A DNA stretch of 64,000 nt from Bifidobacterium ruminantium DSM 6489 (GTDB lineage: Bacteria > Actinomycetota > Actinomycetes > Actinomycetales > Bifidobacteriaceae). The notes beneath the pieces were generated by a model. The model was not told the origin of the DNA. It searched no databases and saw only the letters and a list, made by a program, of their open reading frames with translations. Location of the stretch: assembly GCF_000770925.1 (NCBI RefSeq), contig NZ_JDTK01000002.1, positions 1-64,000 of the forward strand. The letters run 5' to 3'. The first letter of the stretch is position 1, and every line of letters begins with the position of its first letter. Shown here piece after piece: positions 56,176 through 64,000 of the stretch. The position numbers were made by a program, and so were the translations under genes.

Positions 56176-56203
56176 CGTGGAAAGCAGTGATATAAGGAAC
56201 GAT

Positions 56204-57724
56204 ATGGCACGCATCGCACCGCTGAACATCGGCTGGAAGCCGGACCGGGACGCCGACAAACCCGTCACCGAGCAGATTGTCGACTACATGTGCGAGCAGG
56301 TGCAAAGCGGCAATTGGCCGATCGGCTCGCGTCTGCCGTCGCAGCGTGCGCTCGCCGACTGGTTCGGTGTGAATCGTTCCACCGTCATCGCGGCCATCAA
56401 CGAACTGTCCGACTACGGCATCGTGGAGGGTCGACATGGCGCGGGCACCAGAATCGTCAGCAACACGTGGTCGCTGATGCTGCCGGGCGCGCCCGACTGG
56501 GCCGATTATGTGGATTCCGGCTTCTTCAAGGCCAACAACGACACCATCCAGGCCATCAACCGTTACGAATTCACGCCGGGCATGACGCGCATCGGCACCG
56601 GCGAGCTCGATCCGAGGCTGTTTCCGAAGGCCATGTGGCGCCAGGTGCTCGGCGAGGCGGCGGACGAGATCGACTCGCTTGGCTATCCGCCGCCCGAAGG
56701 CCTGCCCGAGCTGCGCGAGGCCATCGCGGCGCATATGCGCGCCACAGGCGTCGACTGCACGGCCAGCCAAGTGCTGGTCACGTCCGGCGCGCTGCAGGCC
56801 TTGCAGATGATCTCTGTGAGCCTTCTGCCGGCCGGCACCACCGTGTACGCGGAATCCCCGAGCTACATCAAATCGCTGCAGGTGTTCCAATCGGCGGGCA
56901 TGCATTTGGAAGGCGTGCCGATGGACGACGACGGACTGGACGTGCGCGCGTTGCGGAATCTGCTGCTGGAACGGCAGGGGATGGCCGCGGTCGCGTCAGC
57001 CGACCATCTGCCGTCGCGTGACGTCCGCGGCCGCAGGGGCAACGCGATCCTGTACACCATTCCGACCAACCACAATCCGACCGGCGTCACCATGAGCGAG
57101 CAGCGCCGAAGCGAGCTGATCGAGCTTTCCGTGGCCAACCGACTGCCGATCATCGAGGACGGAGCCTACCGCGACCTGTACTTCGGTGCGCGCCCGCTGC
57201 CGTCGCTGAAGGCGCTTGACGAAACCGGCATGGTCGTCACGCTCGGCAGCGCGTCCAAATCGCTCGCCCCCGGCCTGCGCATCGGCTGGCTGGTCGCGGC
57301 CGAGCCGATCGTGCAACGGCTCGCCGACGTGAAGATGCAGATGGATTACGGCGCGAGCGCGCTGAGTCAATGGACGTTCGCACGATTCCTGTCGAACGGC
57401 ATGTACGACGAATACGTCGACGGGCTGAAACGCGAGCTGCGTCGTCGACGCGATCGCGCGCTCGAAACGCTTCAGGCGAAGCTGGGCGGGCGCGCCCATT
57501 GGAATGTGCCGGACGGCGGCTTCTACATCTGGCTCACCTTCGACCAGCCGATGCGCATGGGACGCCTGTTCCAGCTGGCCGCAGAACGGGGCGTGCTGCT
57601 CAATCCCGGCGACATCTACGATTTCGCCGCCGACAACTCCCTGCGCCTGAGCTACTCCTACACCACTGCGGAGGAGTTCGCCGACGCAGTGGGTACGCTC
57701 GCCGACATCGCGTGTGGCATGTGA
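56204..57724 (+). CDS. MocR-type regulator (GntR DNA-binding domain fused to aminotransferase fold)
   Basis: A 506-residue PLP-binding transcription factor. The N-terminal GntR winged helix spans about 20-85 ('IGSRLPSQRALADWFGVNRS'). The rest is a class I aminotransferase fold with 'GYPPPEGLPELREAIAAHMR', 'TIPTNHNPTGVTMSE', 'IEDGAYRDLY' and the PLP lysine K352 in 'LGSASKSLAPGLRIGW'. All PLP-anchoring motifs are present, so it should bind PLP and respond to an amino compound. ATG 56204 has TAAGGAAC upstream. The divergent LysE-type exporter and the operator-like repeats between them indicate ligand-controlled amino acid export. Confidence 0.92.
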   Translation: MARIAPLNIGWKPDRDADKPVTEQIVDYMCEQVQSGNWPIGSRLPSQRALADWFGVNRSTVIAAINELSDYGIVEGRHGAGTRIVSNTWSLMLPGAPDWADYVDSGFFKANNDTIQAINRYEFTPGMTRIGTGELDPRLFPKAMWRQVLGEAADEIDSLGYPPPEGLPELREAIAAHMRATGVDCTASQVLVTSGALQALQMISVSLLPAGTTVYAESPSYIKSLQVFQSAGMHLEGVPMDDDGLDVRALRNLLLERQGMAAVASADHLPSRDVRGRRGNAILYTIPTNHNPTGVTMSEQRRSELIELSVANRLPIIEDGAYRDLYFGARPLPSLKALDETGMVVTLGSASKSLAPGLRIGWLVAAEPIVQRLADVKMQMDYGASALSQWTFARFLSNGMYDEYVDGLKRELRRRRDRALETLQAKLGGRAHWNVPDGGFYIWLTFDQPMRMGRLFQLAAERGVLLNPGDIYDFAADNSLRLSYSYTTAEEFADAVGTLADIACGM

Positions 57725-57803
57725 CCCGGGATCCGGGCGCATCCGCCTGTCCCGTGAATCTACGACAATATCTGATGGTCTTTTACGAGTAAGAGGAACA
57801 TCC

Positions 57804-59363
57804 GTGCAAAGAAGAAACAAGCCTGAAGTACTGGCCCCCGCAGGTAATCTGAGGGGCCTTAAAACCGCGGTCGACTACGGCGCGGACGCCGTCTATTGCG
57901 GCGGCAAGGCATTCGGCATGCGCAGCGCGCCGAAGAACCTGAGCCTCGAGGATTTCGAGGAGGGCAGCCGGTATGCGCACGAGCGCGGCGCCCGTGTGTA
58001 CGTCACCTTCAACGTGCTGCCGCGCAACAACGAGGTGGAAGCCATGCGCGAATATCTCGGCAAATTGAAGGACACCGGTGTGGACGCGCTGATCGTCTCC
58101 GACATCGGCGTGATGCTCATGGCCAAGCAGGTGGCTCCGAACCTCGAACTGCACGTGAGCACGCAGGCCGGCGTCACCAACTACCAGGCCGCCAACGCGT
58201 TCTACGAGTTGGGCGCGCGCCGCGTGGTGCTGGCCCGTGAAATGGATTTGCAAGCCGTGCGAGACGTCCGCGCGCGCATCCCCGACGACCTCGACATCGA
58301 ATGTTTCGTCCACGGCGCCATGTGTATGGCCTTCTCCGGACGCTGCCTGTTCTCCAACTATCTGACCGGACGCGACGGCAACCATGGCGAATGCGCGCAG
58401 CCGTGCCGCTGGAAGTATTCCATCGTGGAGGAGAAACGCCCCGGTCGGTATTTTCCGATCGAACAGACCGCGGAAGGCGCGTACCTGTTCAATTCGCAGG
58501 ACATGAACATGCTCGCCCACATCGACGACCTCATCGATTCGGGCGCGACGAGCCTCAAAATCGAAGGCCGTTCCAAGAGCGCCTACTACATCGCGGCCAT
58601 GACCAACGCCTACAAGACGGCCGTCAACGAGTACATGATCCAGCGCGGCTTCGAGGACGCCGACGGCAACGAGCTGAAGCCCTTCCATGACCGCGTGATC
58701 CGCCCCGGCGACCCAGACTACGGCAAGCCGGAAACCGAGGACGCGATCATGGCCAACGCCGATGGGGCGTTCGCCGGCAAACCCGACCTCGACGCTATGC
58801 CCGTCGGCGGCGCCTCGTCCGGCAACATCGCCATCGGAGAGCCGGACAACCTGAGCTACCATGCGCGCAGCACCCGTCGCAAGTCGAACACCGCGGCCGA
58901 GATCCTGCCTGAAGGCTGGCATCATGCGGGCGTGCGCCCGGCACCGCACGTCAAGCTGCCCGACTGGCTGCTTGAGGAACCCGACAAGGTGGCGCACCGC
59001 GACTACTCCACCGGCTTCTACTATCCGGAGCACAAGGTGAAGCAGAGCACCGACCGCTCCGCCTACTTCCGTGCATGGCTCGTAGTCGGCGAAGTGCTGT
59101 CCTGGAGCCCGGAGGACGGCGGCCGCATGACCATCATGAGCCGCAACAAGATCGAAGCCGGACAGGAGGTCGAATTCGTGCTGCCCGGCGCCGCGCCCTT
59201 CTCCTACACCGTTCCGGCGGGCGGCTTCCGCGACGCCGATGGACACTGGGTGGAGGCCATCAACAACCCGGCGCACGTCTTCTCCATGCCATGCCCGCGC
59301 GAGGTGCCGGTCAACGCAGCTATCCGGTCGCGCACGAAGAAGCCGACGATGAAAGCCGAATGA
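57804..59363 (+). CDS. U32 family peptidase-like protein (TrhP/YegQ type)
   Basis: A 519-residue member of the U32 family. Proteins of this family are annotated as collagenase-like peptidases, but the best-studied bacterial ones (TrhP, RlhA) help hydroxylate RNA. The N-terminal TIM-barrel part has 'EVLAPAGNLRGLKTAVDYGA' and 'ADAVYCGGKAFGMR'. The diagnostic Cys cluster is in 'ECFVHGAMCMAFSGRCLFSN' and 'GECAQPCRWKYSI'. A hydrophilic insertion covers about 300-380, then a C-terminal beta-domain ('EVLSWSPEDGGRMTIMSRNK'). GTG 57804 has AGAGGAAC before it. It precedes pgeF by 81 bases. Confidence 0.88.
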   Translation: MQRRNKPEVLAPAGNLRGLKTAVDYGADAVYCGGKAFGMRSAPKNLSLEDFEEGSRYAHERGARVYVTFNVLPRNNEVEAMREYLGKLKDTGVDALIVSDIGVMLMAKQVAPNLELHVSTQAGVTNYQAANAFYELGARRVVLAREMDLQAVRDVRARIPDDLDIECFVHGAMCMAFSGRCLFSNYLTGRDGNHGECAQPCRWKYSIVEEKRPGRYFPIEQTAEGAYLFNSQDMNMLAHIDDLIDSGATSLKIEGRSKSAYYIAAMTNAYKTAVNEYMIQRGFEDADGNELKPFHDRVIRPGDPDYGKPETEDAIMANADGAFAGKPDLDAMPVGGASSGNIAIGEPDNLSYHARSTRRKSNTAAEILPEGWHHAGVRPAPHVKLPDWLLEEPDKVAHRDYSTGFYYPEHKVKQSTDRSAYFRAWLVVGEVLSWSPEDGGRMTIMSRNKIEAGQEVEFVLPGAAPFSYTVPAGGFRDADGHWVEAINNPAHVFSMPCPREVPVNAAIRSRTKKPTMKAE

Positions 59364-59444
59364 GCGGACGGACGAAATCGGGGCTGACGGCCCGCCAATC
59401 GCCGAAAATCCTTCAAACCGCAGAAAAACCAAGGAAAGCAAGAC

Positions 59445-60491
59445 ATGAGCAGCACACAATACGATGACGCGATTCTCGATTCCAACGCCATCGACCCCAC
59501 CGACAAGCATGGCAACCCGATTCCGGTGACCATCCCGATCATGCTGGCACCGGGCATCAAAGTGGTGTACACCACCCGTCTCGGCGGCACCAGCGAAGGC
59601 GATTTCGCGCATTTCAACCTCGGTGGCAAGTCCGGCGATGATCCGGAGCATGTGCTCGCCAACCGTGTGGCGCTCGCCGGCGTGCTCGGTGCGAAGATCA
59701 GCCTCATCAGCCAGGTGCATTCCGGCGACGCGGTGGACGTGGACGAATCGTTCACCATTAACAAGCCGTTCGGATTCGACGTGTCCGGCACGAAGAGCGG
59801 AGCGGAATCCGGTGCGGAGGACGCGGACGACGCGCCTGCCGACGGTTCCGAGGATGAGACCGAGCCGACCGTCATCGAAGCCGACGGCCAGGTGACATCC
59901 CGCAGGCATGTGGCGCTCGGCATGTTCGCCGCCGATTGCCTGCCGGTGCTCATGGCCGACCCTGAAGCCGGCATCATCGGCGCCGCGCATTGCGGACGTC
60001 GCGGCCTGCAGAAAGGCGTGATCGGCGCCACCGTCGAGAAGATGGTAGCCAAAGGAGCCAAGACGGAACGCATCGTCGCCACGCTCGGTCCGCGCATTTG
60101 CGGCGATTGCTACGAGGTGGGCGGAGACATCGCGGACGAATTCGATGCGCAGTTCCCGGGAACCTTCACGCTGAGCCGCTTCGGCCAGCCGGGCATCGAT
60201 ATCGCCGCCGCCGCGCTGCAGGAGCTCGCCAAGGCGGGCGTGCCGGCCGACAACGTCGTATCCTCGCGTCCTCGCGTCAACGCGGCCACGCAGTATCTGT
60301 CGGAGGATGAGGAACTGGCCGGCATCTGCGCCGCCGATGGTGAGGGCGATGCGCAACTCGCCGAACGTTTTAACAAGATCCGCCGCAGCCTGTGCACGTA
60401 CGAGAATCCGCTGTGGTTCTCGCATCGCCGTGCTTCGCTTGCCGGGAAAACACACGAAGGGCGCATGCTGGCGCTGATCGTGCGCGAATAA
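59445..60491 (+). CDS. pgeF: Peptidoglycan editing factor PgeF (DUF152/laccase-domain)
   Basis: A 348-residue member of the YfiH/PgeF family, which edits peptidoglycan precursors carrying a wrong first residue; older databases call it polyphenol oxidase. Active-site motifs are 'LISQVHSGDAV' (H92), 'GMFAADCLPVLM' (C165) and 'AAHCGRRGL' (H182). The third differs from the common HAGWRG by Cys and Arg. Residues 112-145 form an acidic Ser/Asp/Glu insertion not found in E. coli YfiH. A strong AAGGAAAGC ribosome site precedes the ATG. It lies between the U32 gene and ispD. Confidence 0.88.
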   Translation: MSSTQYDDAILDSNAIDPTDKHGNPIPVTIPIMLAPGIKVVYTTRLGGTSEGDFAHFNLGGKSGDDPEHVLANRVALAGVLGAKISLISQVHSGDAVDVDESFTINKPFGFDVSGTKSGAESGAEDADDAPADGSEDETEPTVIEADGQVTSRRHVALGMFAADCLPVLMADPEAGIIGAAHCGRRGLQKGVIGATVEKMVAKGAKTERIVATLGPRICGDCYEVGGDIADEFDAQFPGTFTLSRFGQPGIDIAAAALQELAKAGVPADNVVSSRPRVNAATQYLSEDEELAGICAADGEGDAQLAERFNKIRRSLCTYENPLWFSHRRASLAGKTHEGRMLALIVRE

Positions 60492-60549
60492 TCGAATATC
60501 GCAATCATCGAACAAACATCGAAAACGGAAAAACCGAAGGGGCGGAGTG

Positions 60550-61371
60550 ATGCAGGAACAGAGAATGCCGGTCGTGGCCGTGGTACTGGCCGCGGGATTC
60601 GGCACGCGATTCGACGAGGACAATCCCAAGCAGCTGGTGTCGTTGGGCGGCAAGCCGATCGTCTGCTGGAGCATCGAGGCGTTCGAGAACAACGACCGGG
60701 TCAGCGACATCATCGTCGTGGTCAACGACCGTGTGGAGGAGACGGTGAGCGAGCTCATCGACCAGGCCGGCTACGCCAAGGTGCGCGCCATCGTCCCCGG
60801 CGGCGCCGAACGCGTGGACAGCACGCTTGCGGCACTGGACCTGCTCAGGCAATCCGGCATCCCGTCCGATGCGAAGGTGCTTATCCACGACGGCGTGCGG
60901 CCGTTCGTCGAGCAGCGTTCCATCGACGGCTGTATCGACGCGCTGGATCGGTTCAACGCGGCCACCGTGGCGTTCGCGTCCACTGACACGATTCTGCTCA
61001 CGAAGGATCTGGGCGACCGCAAGGTGGTCGGATCCGTGCCTGACCGTCTGGACGCCTACCGCGCGCAGACCCCGCAGGCCTTCCGTTTCGGCACCATCGT
61101 CAAAGCGTACGAACTGGCCTCGGCCGACCCTGATTTCCATCCGACCGACGACACGCGCGTGGTGGTGGACTATCTGCCGGACGAGCCGGTGGCCATCGTG
61201 GAAGGCTCCGAAACGAACCTCAAGATCACCACGCCGTCCGATATGCCGATAGCAGAAGGTATCGCGAACAGCCTCGACCCCGAACACGTCAAGGAGGCTG
61301 CCAAGGCGCGCATGCACGAGGTGTTCGCCGAGGCGTTCTCGCAGATGCACGGCCACGGATTCGGTCGCTGA
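60550..61371 (+). CDS. ispD: 2-C-methyl-D-erythritol 4-phosphate cytidylyltransferase
   Basis: Third enzyme of the MEP isoprenoid pathway, joining CTP to methylerythritol phosphate. It has 273 residues with a Rossmann-like fold. The CTP-binding N-terminus 'VVLAAGFGTRFDEDNPKQLV' carries the conserved Gly/Arg/Lys residues. 'LIHDGVRPFVEQRSIDGCID', 'RAQTPQAFRF' and 'DTRVVVDYLP' match the family. A C-terminal extension of about 35 residues follows the core. ATG 60550 sits seven bases after AAGGGG; GTG 60547 is a close alternative. It is about 58 bases after pgeF. ispF is not adjacent. Confidence 0.92.
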   Translation: MQEQRMPVVAVVLAAGFGTRFDEDNPKQLVSLGGKPIVCWSIEAFENNDRVSDIIVVVNDRVEETVSELIDQAGYAKVRAIVPGGAERVDSTLAALDLLRQSGIPSDAKVLIHDGVRPFVEQRSIDGCIDALDRFNAATVAFASTDTILLTKDLGDRKVVGSVPDRLDAYRAQTPQAFRFGTIVKAYELASADPDFHPTDDTRVVVDYLPDEPVAIVEGSETNLKITTPSDMPIAEGIANSLDPEHVKEAAKARMHEVFAEAFSQMHGHGFGR

Positions 61372-61450
61372 ACCGGTTACTGAATCGTACTGACTCGTCT
61401 GGTGGCGTGCTGCGCGGCGCGTCCGCCATGCGGCATCACGTACCGCCACG

Positions 61451-61456
61451 TACACT
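61451..61456 (+). promoter_or_regulatory. -10 box of a predicted leaderless pcp transcript
   Basis: TACACT lies exactly seven bases before ATG 61464. The intervening GGAAAAC could also act as a poor ribosome site. Confidence 0.5.
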
Positions 61457-61463
61457 GGAAAAC

Positions 61464-62150
61464 ATGCAGCAGATCAACATCGTCATCTCCGGTTTCGCGC
61501 CATATGAAGGCGTCGACGTCAATCCGGCCGTGCTCGTGCCGGCGGCGGTCGCCAGGCAATGGGCGGATCCGGCGATGTCGCAGGCCGTATCGGAAGACCT
61601 GCTGCAGGACGTTTCCATCGCCGTCACCAATGTCACGCTGCCGGTGAGCTTCGCCAACGCGTGGCCCACCCTGCTGAAGGCCATCGAACAGACCAAGCCG
61701 GACATCGTCATCGCCACCGGGCTCAAACGCACGTCCCGAGGCATCCTGCTGGAACGATGCGCCACGAATCTTATGGACGCGGCCAGGCCGGACGCGGACA
61801 ATGTGATTCCGGAGCGGCGCCCCATCGATCCGAACGGGCCGGCCGCGTATTGGACGCGTCTGCCGTTGCGGTCGATTCTGCGCGATTTCGCCAAGCATGA
61901 GATTCCCGCGACGTTGAGCTCCGACGCCGGCACATTCGTCTGCAATTCGCTGTTCTACCATTTGCTGGATTGGTCGGCATCGCAACCGAAGCGTATTCTG
62001 TCGGGTTTCGTTAGCCTGCCGATCGTCAACGAACGTCCGCATGAGCGCGGTCTGTCGGTCGAACAGCAGACGGCCGCGGTCGACGACGTGCTGCGCGAAT
62101 CCGTGCGATATTTCCTGCAGCCGTCATCGGGGGATATCCTGCTCGGCTGA
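61464..62150 (+). CDS. pcp: Pyroglutamyl-peptidase I (C15), probable
   Basis: A 228-residue C15 cysteine peptidase, expected to remove N-terminal pyroglutamate. The fold opening 'INIVISGFAPYEGVDVNPA' is clear. The Glu of the triad is E98 in 'ILLERCATN' and the nucleophile C160 is in 'SDAGTFVCNSLFY'. The usual histidine motif (GFIHVP) reads 'GFVSLP' here, so S184 stands where the catalytic His is expected; a His is found at 193. The rest of the C-terminus looks intact. Start 61464 has a -10 signal seven bases upstream; the longer frame from 61407 overlaps the ispD end region and lacks support. Confidence 0.82.
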   Translation: MQQINIVISGFAPYEGVDVNPAVLVPAAVARQWADPAMSQAVSEDLLQDVSIAVTNVTLPVSFANAWPTLLKAIEQTKPDIVIATGLKRTSRGILLERCATNLMDAARPDADNVIPERRPIDPNGPAAYWTRLPLRSILRDFAKHEIPATLSSDAGTFVCNSLFYHLLDWSASQPKRILSGFVSLPIVNERPHERGLSVEQQTAAVDDVLRESVRYFLQPSSGDILLG

Positions 62151-62340
62151 GTGGTTGCGGCATGCCGTGCCGACGGACATGGCGGCCCATCCTTTCCCTG
62201 CCCCCTTTTCGAACGTTTTCTGTACTCTCTGTGAGAATAATGCGTTCTGTCTGCGTGGCGTGCATAGACTGAGTTAAAGTACAGAGCGAGTATGCGCGGC
62301 CAAATGCGCGAGACAAGGGAATTCGTGAAAGGAAAAGGGC

Positions 62341-63795
62341 ATGGTTGAGCAGTTCCCAATCGTGTTGAGGGGGTATGACAAGGACAGGGTCGACGAGGCG
62401 TTCGCCTCGGCGCAGGAGACGGTGAACCGCCTGCGTGAGCAGGTCAAGGCCGACGACCAGACCATCCTTGAGCTGCAGGCGCAGCTGCAGGAGGAGAAGA
62501 ACAAGAAGTCCTCACCGAAGTCCTTCGCCTCCCTCGGCGCCAACGCTCAGCAGATGCTCGCCAGCGCCGAACAGACCAGCGCCGAACTGCTTGAACGCGC
62601 CAAGAAGGACGCCACCGCTGCGCGCGCCACGGTGCAGCTGCAGGCCGAAACGCTGCTGAACAACGCCAAAATCGATTCCAAGCGCATGATGGACGACGCC
62701 AAAGCCAAATCCGCCGACATTCTCGGCAAGGCCAAGGAGGAATCGGACAAGCTGCGTGCCAGCGCCCAGCATGAGGTGGAGCAGATGCGCAGCGAGACGC
62801 AGAAGGCCGTGGTCGCCCAGCGTCAGACCGTGGATTTGGAACTGACCAATTCCCGTGAGGAGCACAATAAGCGTCTCGCCGCCGAACGCGCCAAGCAGGA
62901 GCGTGAGATCTCCGACATGCGCGCCGAGGCGACCAGCAAGATCGCCGAACAGCGCAAGAGCGCCAATGAGGAGATCTCCCGTCTGAAGAGCGAAACCAAC
63001 GACCAGATCGAATCCGCGCTTGCGGAAGCCAACAAGAAGCTGGCAGACGTGCGCGAGCAGGTGTCCAAGATGATGACCGACGCGCAGCGTCGTGCCGCCG
63101 AGATCACCGATGCCGCCAAGTCGAAGGCGCAGGAGATCACCGACGAGGCCGAAGTGCACCGCACCCAGACCATGAGCCAGGTCAATGCCGAGGTGGAGCA
63201 GATCCGCGCCGACATCTCGAACCAGCAGGACGAGGCCACGAAGAAGGTCAACGAGCTGCTCACCGATCTGAACGAGCGTCGTGAGGCCGCCAAGAAGCAG
63301 GCCGACGAGCTGACGTCCAAGGCCCAGACCATCCGTGACGAGGCCGAGACGTACGCCAAGAGCAAGCGCGAGGAGGCCGACACGAACGCGGCGAGCATCC
63401 TTAAGCAGGCCACCGAGGACGCCGACGAGCAGATCAATGAGCGTCGCGAGGCCGCCAAGAAAGAGATGGAAGGCATCCAGAAGCGCATCGCCGACCTGCA
63501 GGCTCGAGAATCGCAGATCACGCAGCGCGTCACCGAGCTGCGCGCCATGTTCGCCAACGCCTTCTCCGGCTTCGGCGCAAATGGCCTGTCTGTGGTCAAT
63601 GCCGTCGACGAGGGCGCCGCGTCCGAAGACGTGCAGTCCGCCGACGAGGCGCAGAACGAGGATGGGCAGTCGCAGGATGTGGCTGCGGATGCGGACGCTG
63701 TGGACTTCGACGCCGCGGACACGACGGTGGATTCGTCCGTGGACGAACAGTTCGTTTCAGATGATGACAACCAGGAGGAATCTGATAATGACTGA
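62341..63795 (+). CDS. DivIVA-like coiled-coil protein
   Basis: A 484-residue cytoskeletal-type protein. The N-terminus 'FPIVLRGYDKDRVDEAFASA' matches the start of DivIVA/GpsB membrane-binding domains. Residues about 35-400 are nearly continuous coiled coil rich in Ala, Glu, Lys and Gln. The last 60 residues are acidic (Asp/Glu/Ser). This layout recalls actinobacterial polar scaffold proteins such as Scy and FilP and the DivIVA relatives that mark cell poles. AAAGGAAAAGGGC precedes the ATG. The gene overlaps the next (pepC) by eight bases. A role in polar growth of these branched rods is inference. Confidence 0.8.
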   Translation: MVEQFPIVLRGYDKDRVDEAFASAQETVNRLREQVKADDQTILELQAQLQEEKNKKSSPKSFASLGANAQQMLASAEQTSAELLERAKKDATAARATVQLQAETLLNNAKIDSKRMMDDAKAKSADILGKAKEESDKLRASAQHEVEQMRSETQKAVVAQRQTVDLELTNSREEHNKRLAAERAKQEREISDMRAEATSKIAEQRKSANEEISRLKSETNDQIESALAEANKKLADVREQVSKMMTDAQRRAAEITDAAKSKAQEITDEAEVHRTQTMSQVNAEVEQIRADISNQQDEATKKVNELLTDLNERREAAKKQADELTSKAQTIRDEAETYAKSKREEADTNAASILKQATEDADEQINERREAAKKEMEGIQKRIADLQARESQITQRVTELRAMFANAFSGFGANGLSVVNAVDEGAASEDVQSADEAQNEDGQSQDVAADADAVDFDAADTTVDSSVDEQFVSDDDNQEESDND

Positions 63796-64000
63796 CATCA
63801 CGCCATTGAGCGGTGATGAATTGAACAAGCTCGTCGATGATTTCGAGGCGAGCGAGCATAATCGCATGGCCATGAACGCCGTCACGGCGGCCGGCATCGA
63901 CAAGGTGGCGCGCAACTACGACCGCGCGCGTCTGATGCAGCGCCGCTTCTCCACCGTCGTGGATAATGGCACCGTCACCCATCAGGACCGTTCCGGCCGC
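63788..64000 (+). CDS. pepC: Aminopeptidase C, N-terminal part (continues past the window)
   Basis: The first 71 residues of a C1B (bleomycin hydrolase-like) cysteine aminopeptidase. 'ITPLSGDELNKLVDDFEASE', 'HNRMAMNAVTAAGIDKVARN' and 'FSTVVDNGTVTHQDRSGR' follow the family's N-terminus. The window ends just before the expected SGRCW catalytic-cysteine motif. The ATG lies inside the divIVA-like gene, eight bases before its stop, and uses CAGGAGGAA as ribosome site, so the two are translationally coupled. PepC releases amino acids from peptides in the cytosol. Confidence 0.85.
   Translation, partial: MTDITPLSGDELNKLVDDFEASEHNRMAMNAVTAAGIDKVARNYDRARLMQRRFSTVVDNGTVTHQDRSGR

Noticed and set aside
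57783..60758. A 991-codon minus-strand open frame opposite the U32 gene and pgeF, and similar long ones at 3075-4787, 16292-18562 and 43823-46000
   Set aside because: Each mirrors a clearly identified plus-strand gene (U32/pgeF, pgi, rpmA/obgE, pnp) and shows no recognisable domain or ribosome site.

Overview
The window is high-GC actinobacterial chromosome, almost certainly Bifidobacterium; the species is not resolved. The main evidence is a single-chain bacterial type I fatty acid synthase of 3107 residues, preceded by a fused biotin carboxylase/BCCP subunit and a carboxyltransferase subunit and followed by its own AcpS. A long Rne/Rng ribonuclease with an Arg/Asp-rich N-terminus and strong G/C third-position codon use agree with this. 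I see no prophage, insertion sequence, CRISPR array or rRNA. The region is mostly core genome with a few accessory or lineage-specific pieces.

Layout. 0.1-3 kb: tRNA-Thr and tRNA-Leu, an AEC-family carrier starting directly after tRNA-Leu, and a membrane acyltransferase. 3-7.9 kb: pgi, a VapBC-like AbrB/PIN pair on the minus strand, then rplS-lepB-rnhB. 8-12.6 kb: an ABC exporter (ATPase plus FtsX-like permease), a second AEC carrier (minus strand) and dapE. 13-21 kb: rne/rng, rplU-rpmA-obgE, proB and a class I aminotransferase. 21-23.8 kb: tRNA-Trp-secE-nusG-rplK-rplA. 23.9-42.3 kb: a lipid/biotin island made of a PucR-type (FasR-like) regulator, a large membrane protein, birA, bioY, accC, accD, fas and acpS. 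42.4-46.7 kb: tRNA-Gly, an unknown membrane protein, rpsO and pnp. 46.8-54.2 kb: lemA followed by three tandem DUF2207 membrane-protein paralogues with Gly/Ser-rich tails. 54.4-64 kb: an aldo/keto reductase, a LysE-type exporter divergent from a MocR-type regulator, a U32 peptidase, pgeF, ispD, pcp, a DivIVA-like coiled-coil protein and the start of pepC.

How the genes work together. BioY imports biotin, BirA attaches it to AccC, AccC/AccD make malonyl-CoA, FAS-I builds acyl chains, and AcpS arms the FAS-I carrier domain. The nearby PucR-type regulator is a plausible controller of this supply chain. rpsO-pnp and rne carry the core of RNA turnover, and both RNases have Arg/Asp-rich disordered regions that share a motif.

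The most unusual pattern is at translation starts. At least seven genes lack a clear Shine-Dalgarno sequence. Instead they carry a -10-like hexamer (TANNNT, GATAAT or CATAAT) 7 or 8 nt before the start codon, which predicts leaderless mRNAs. A related case is the AEC gene whose AUG lies 1 nt after the mature end of a CCA-less tRNA-Leu, so tRNA 3' processing alone could release a leaderless mRNA.
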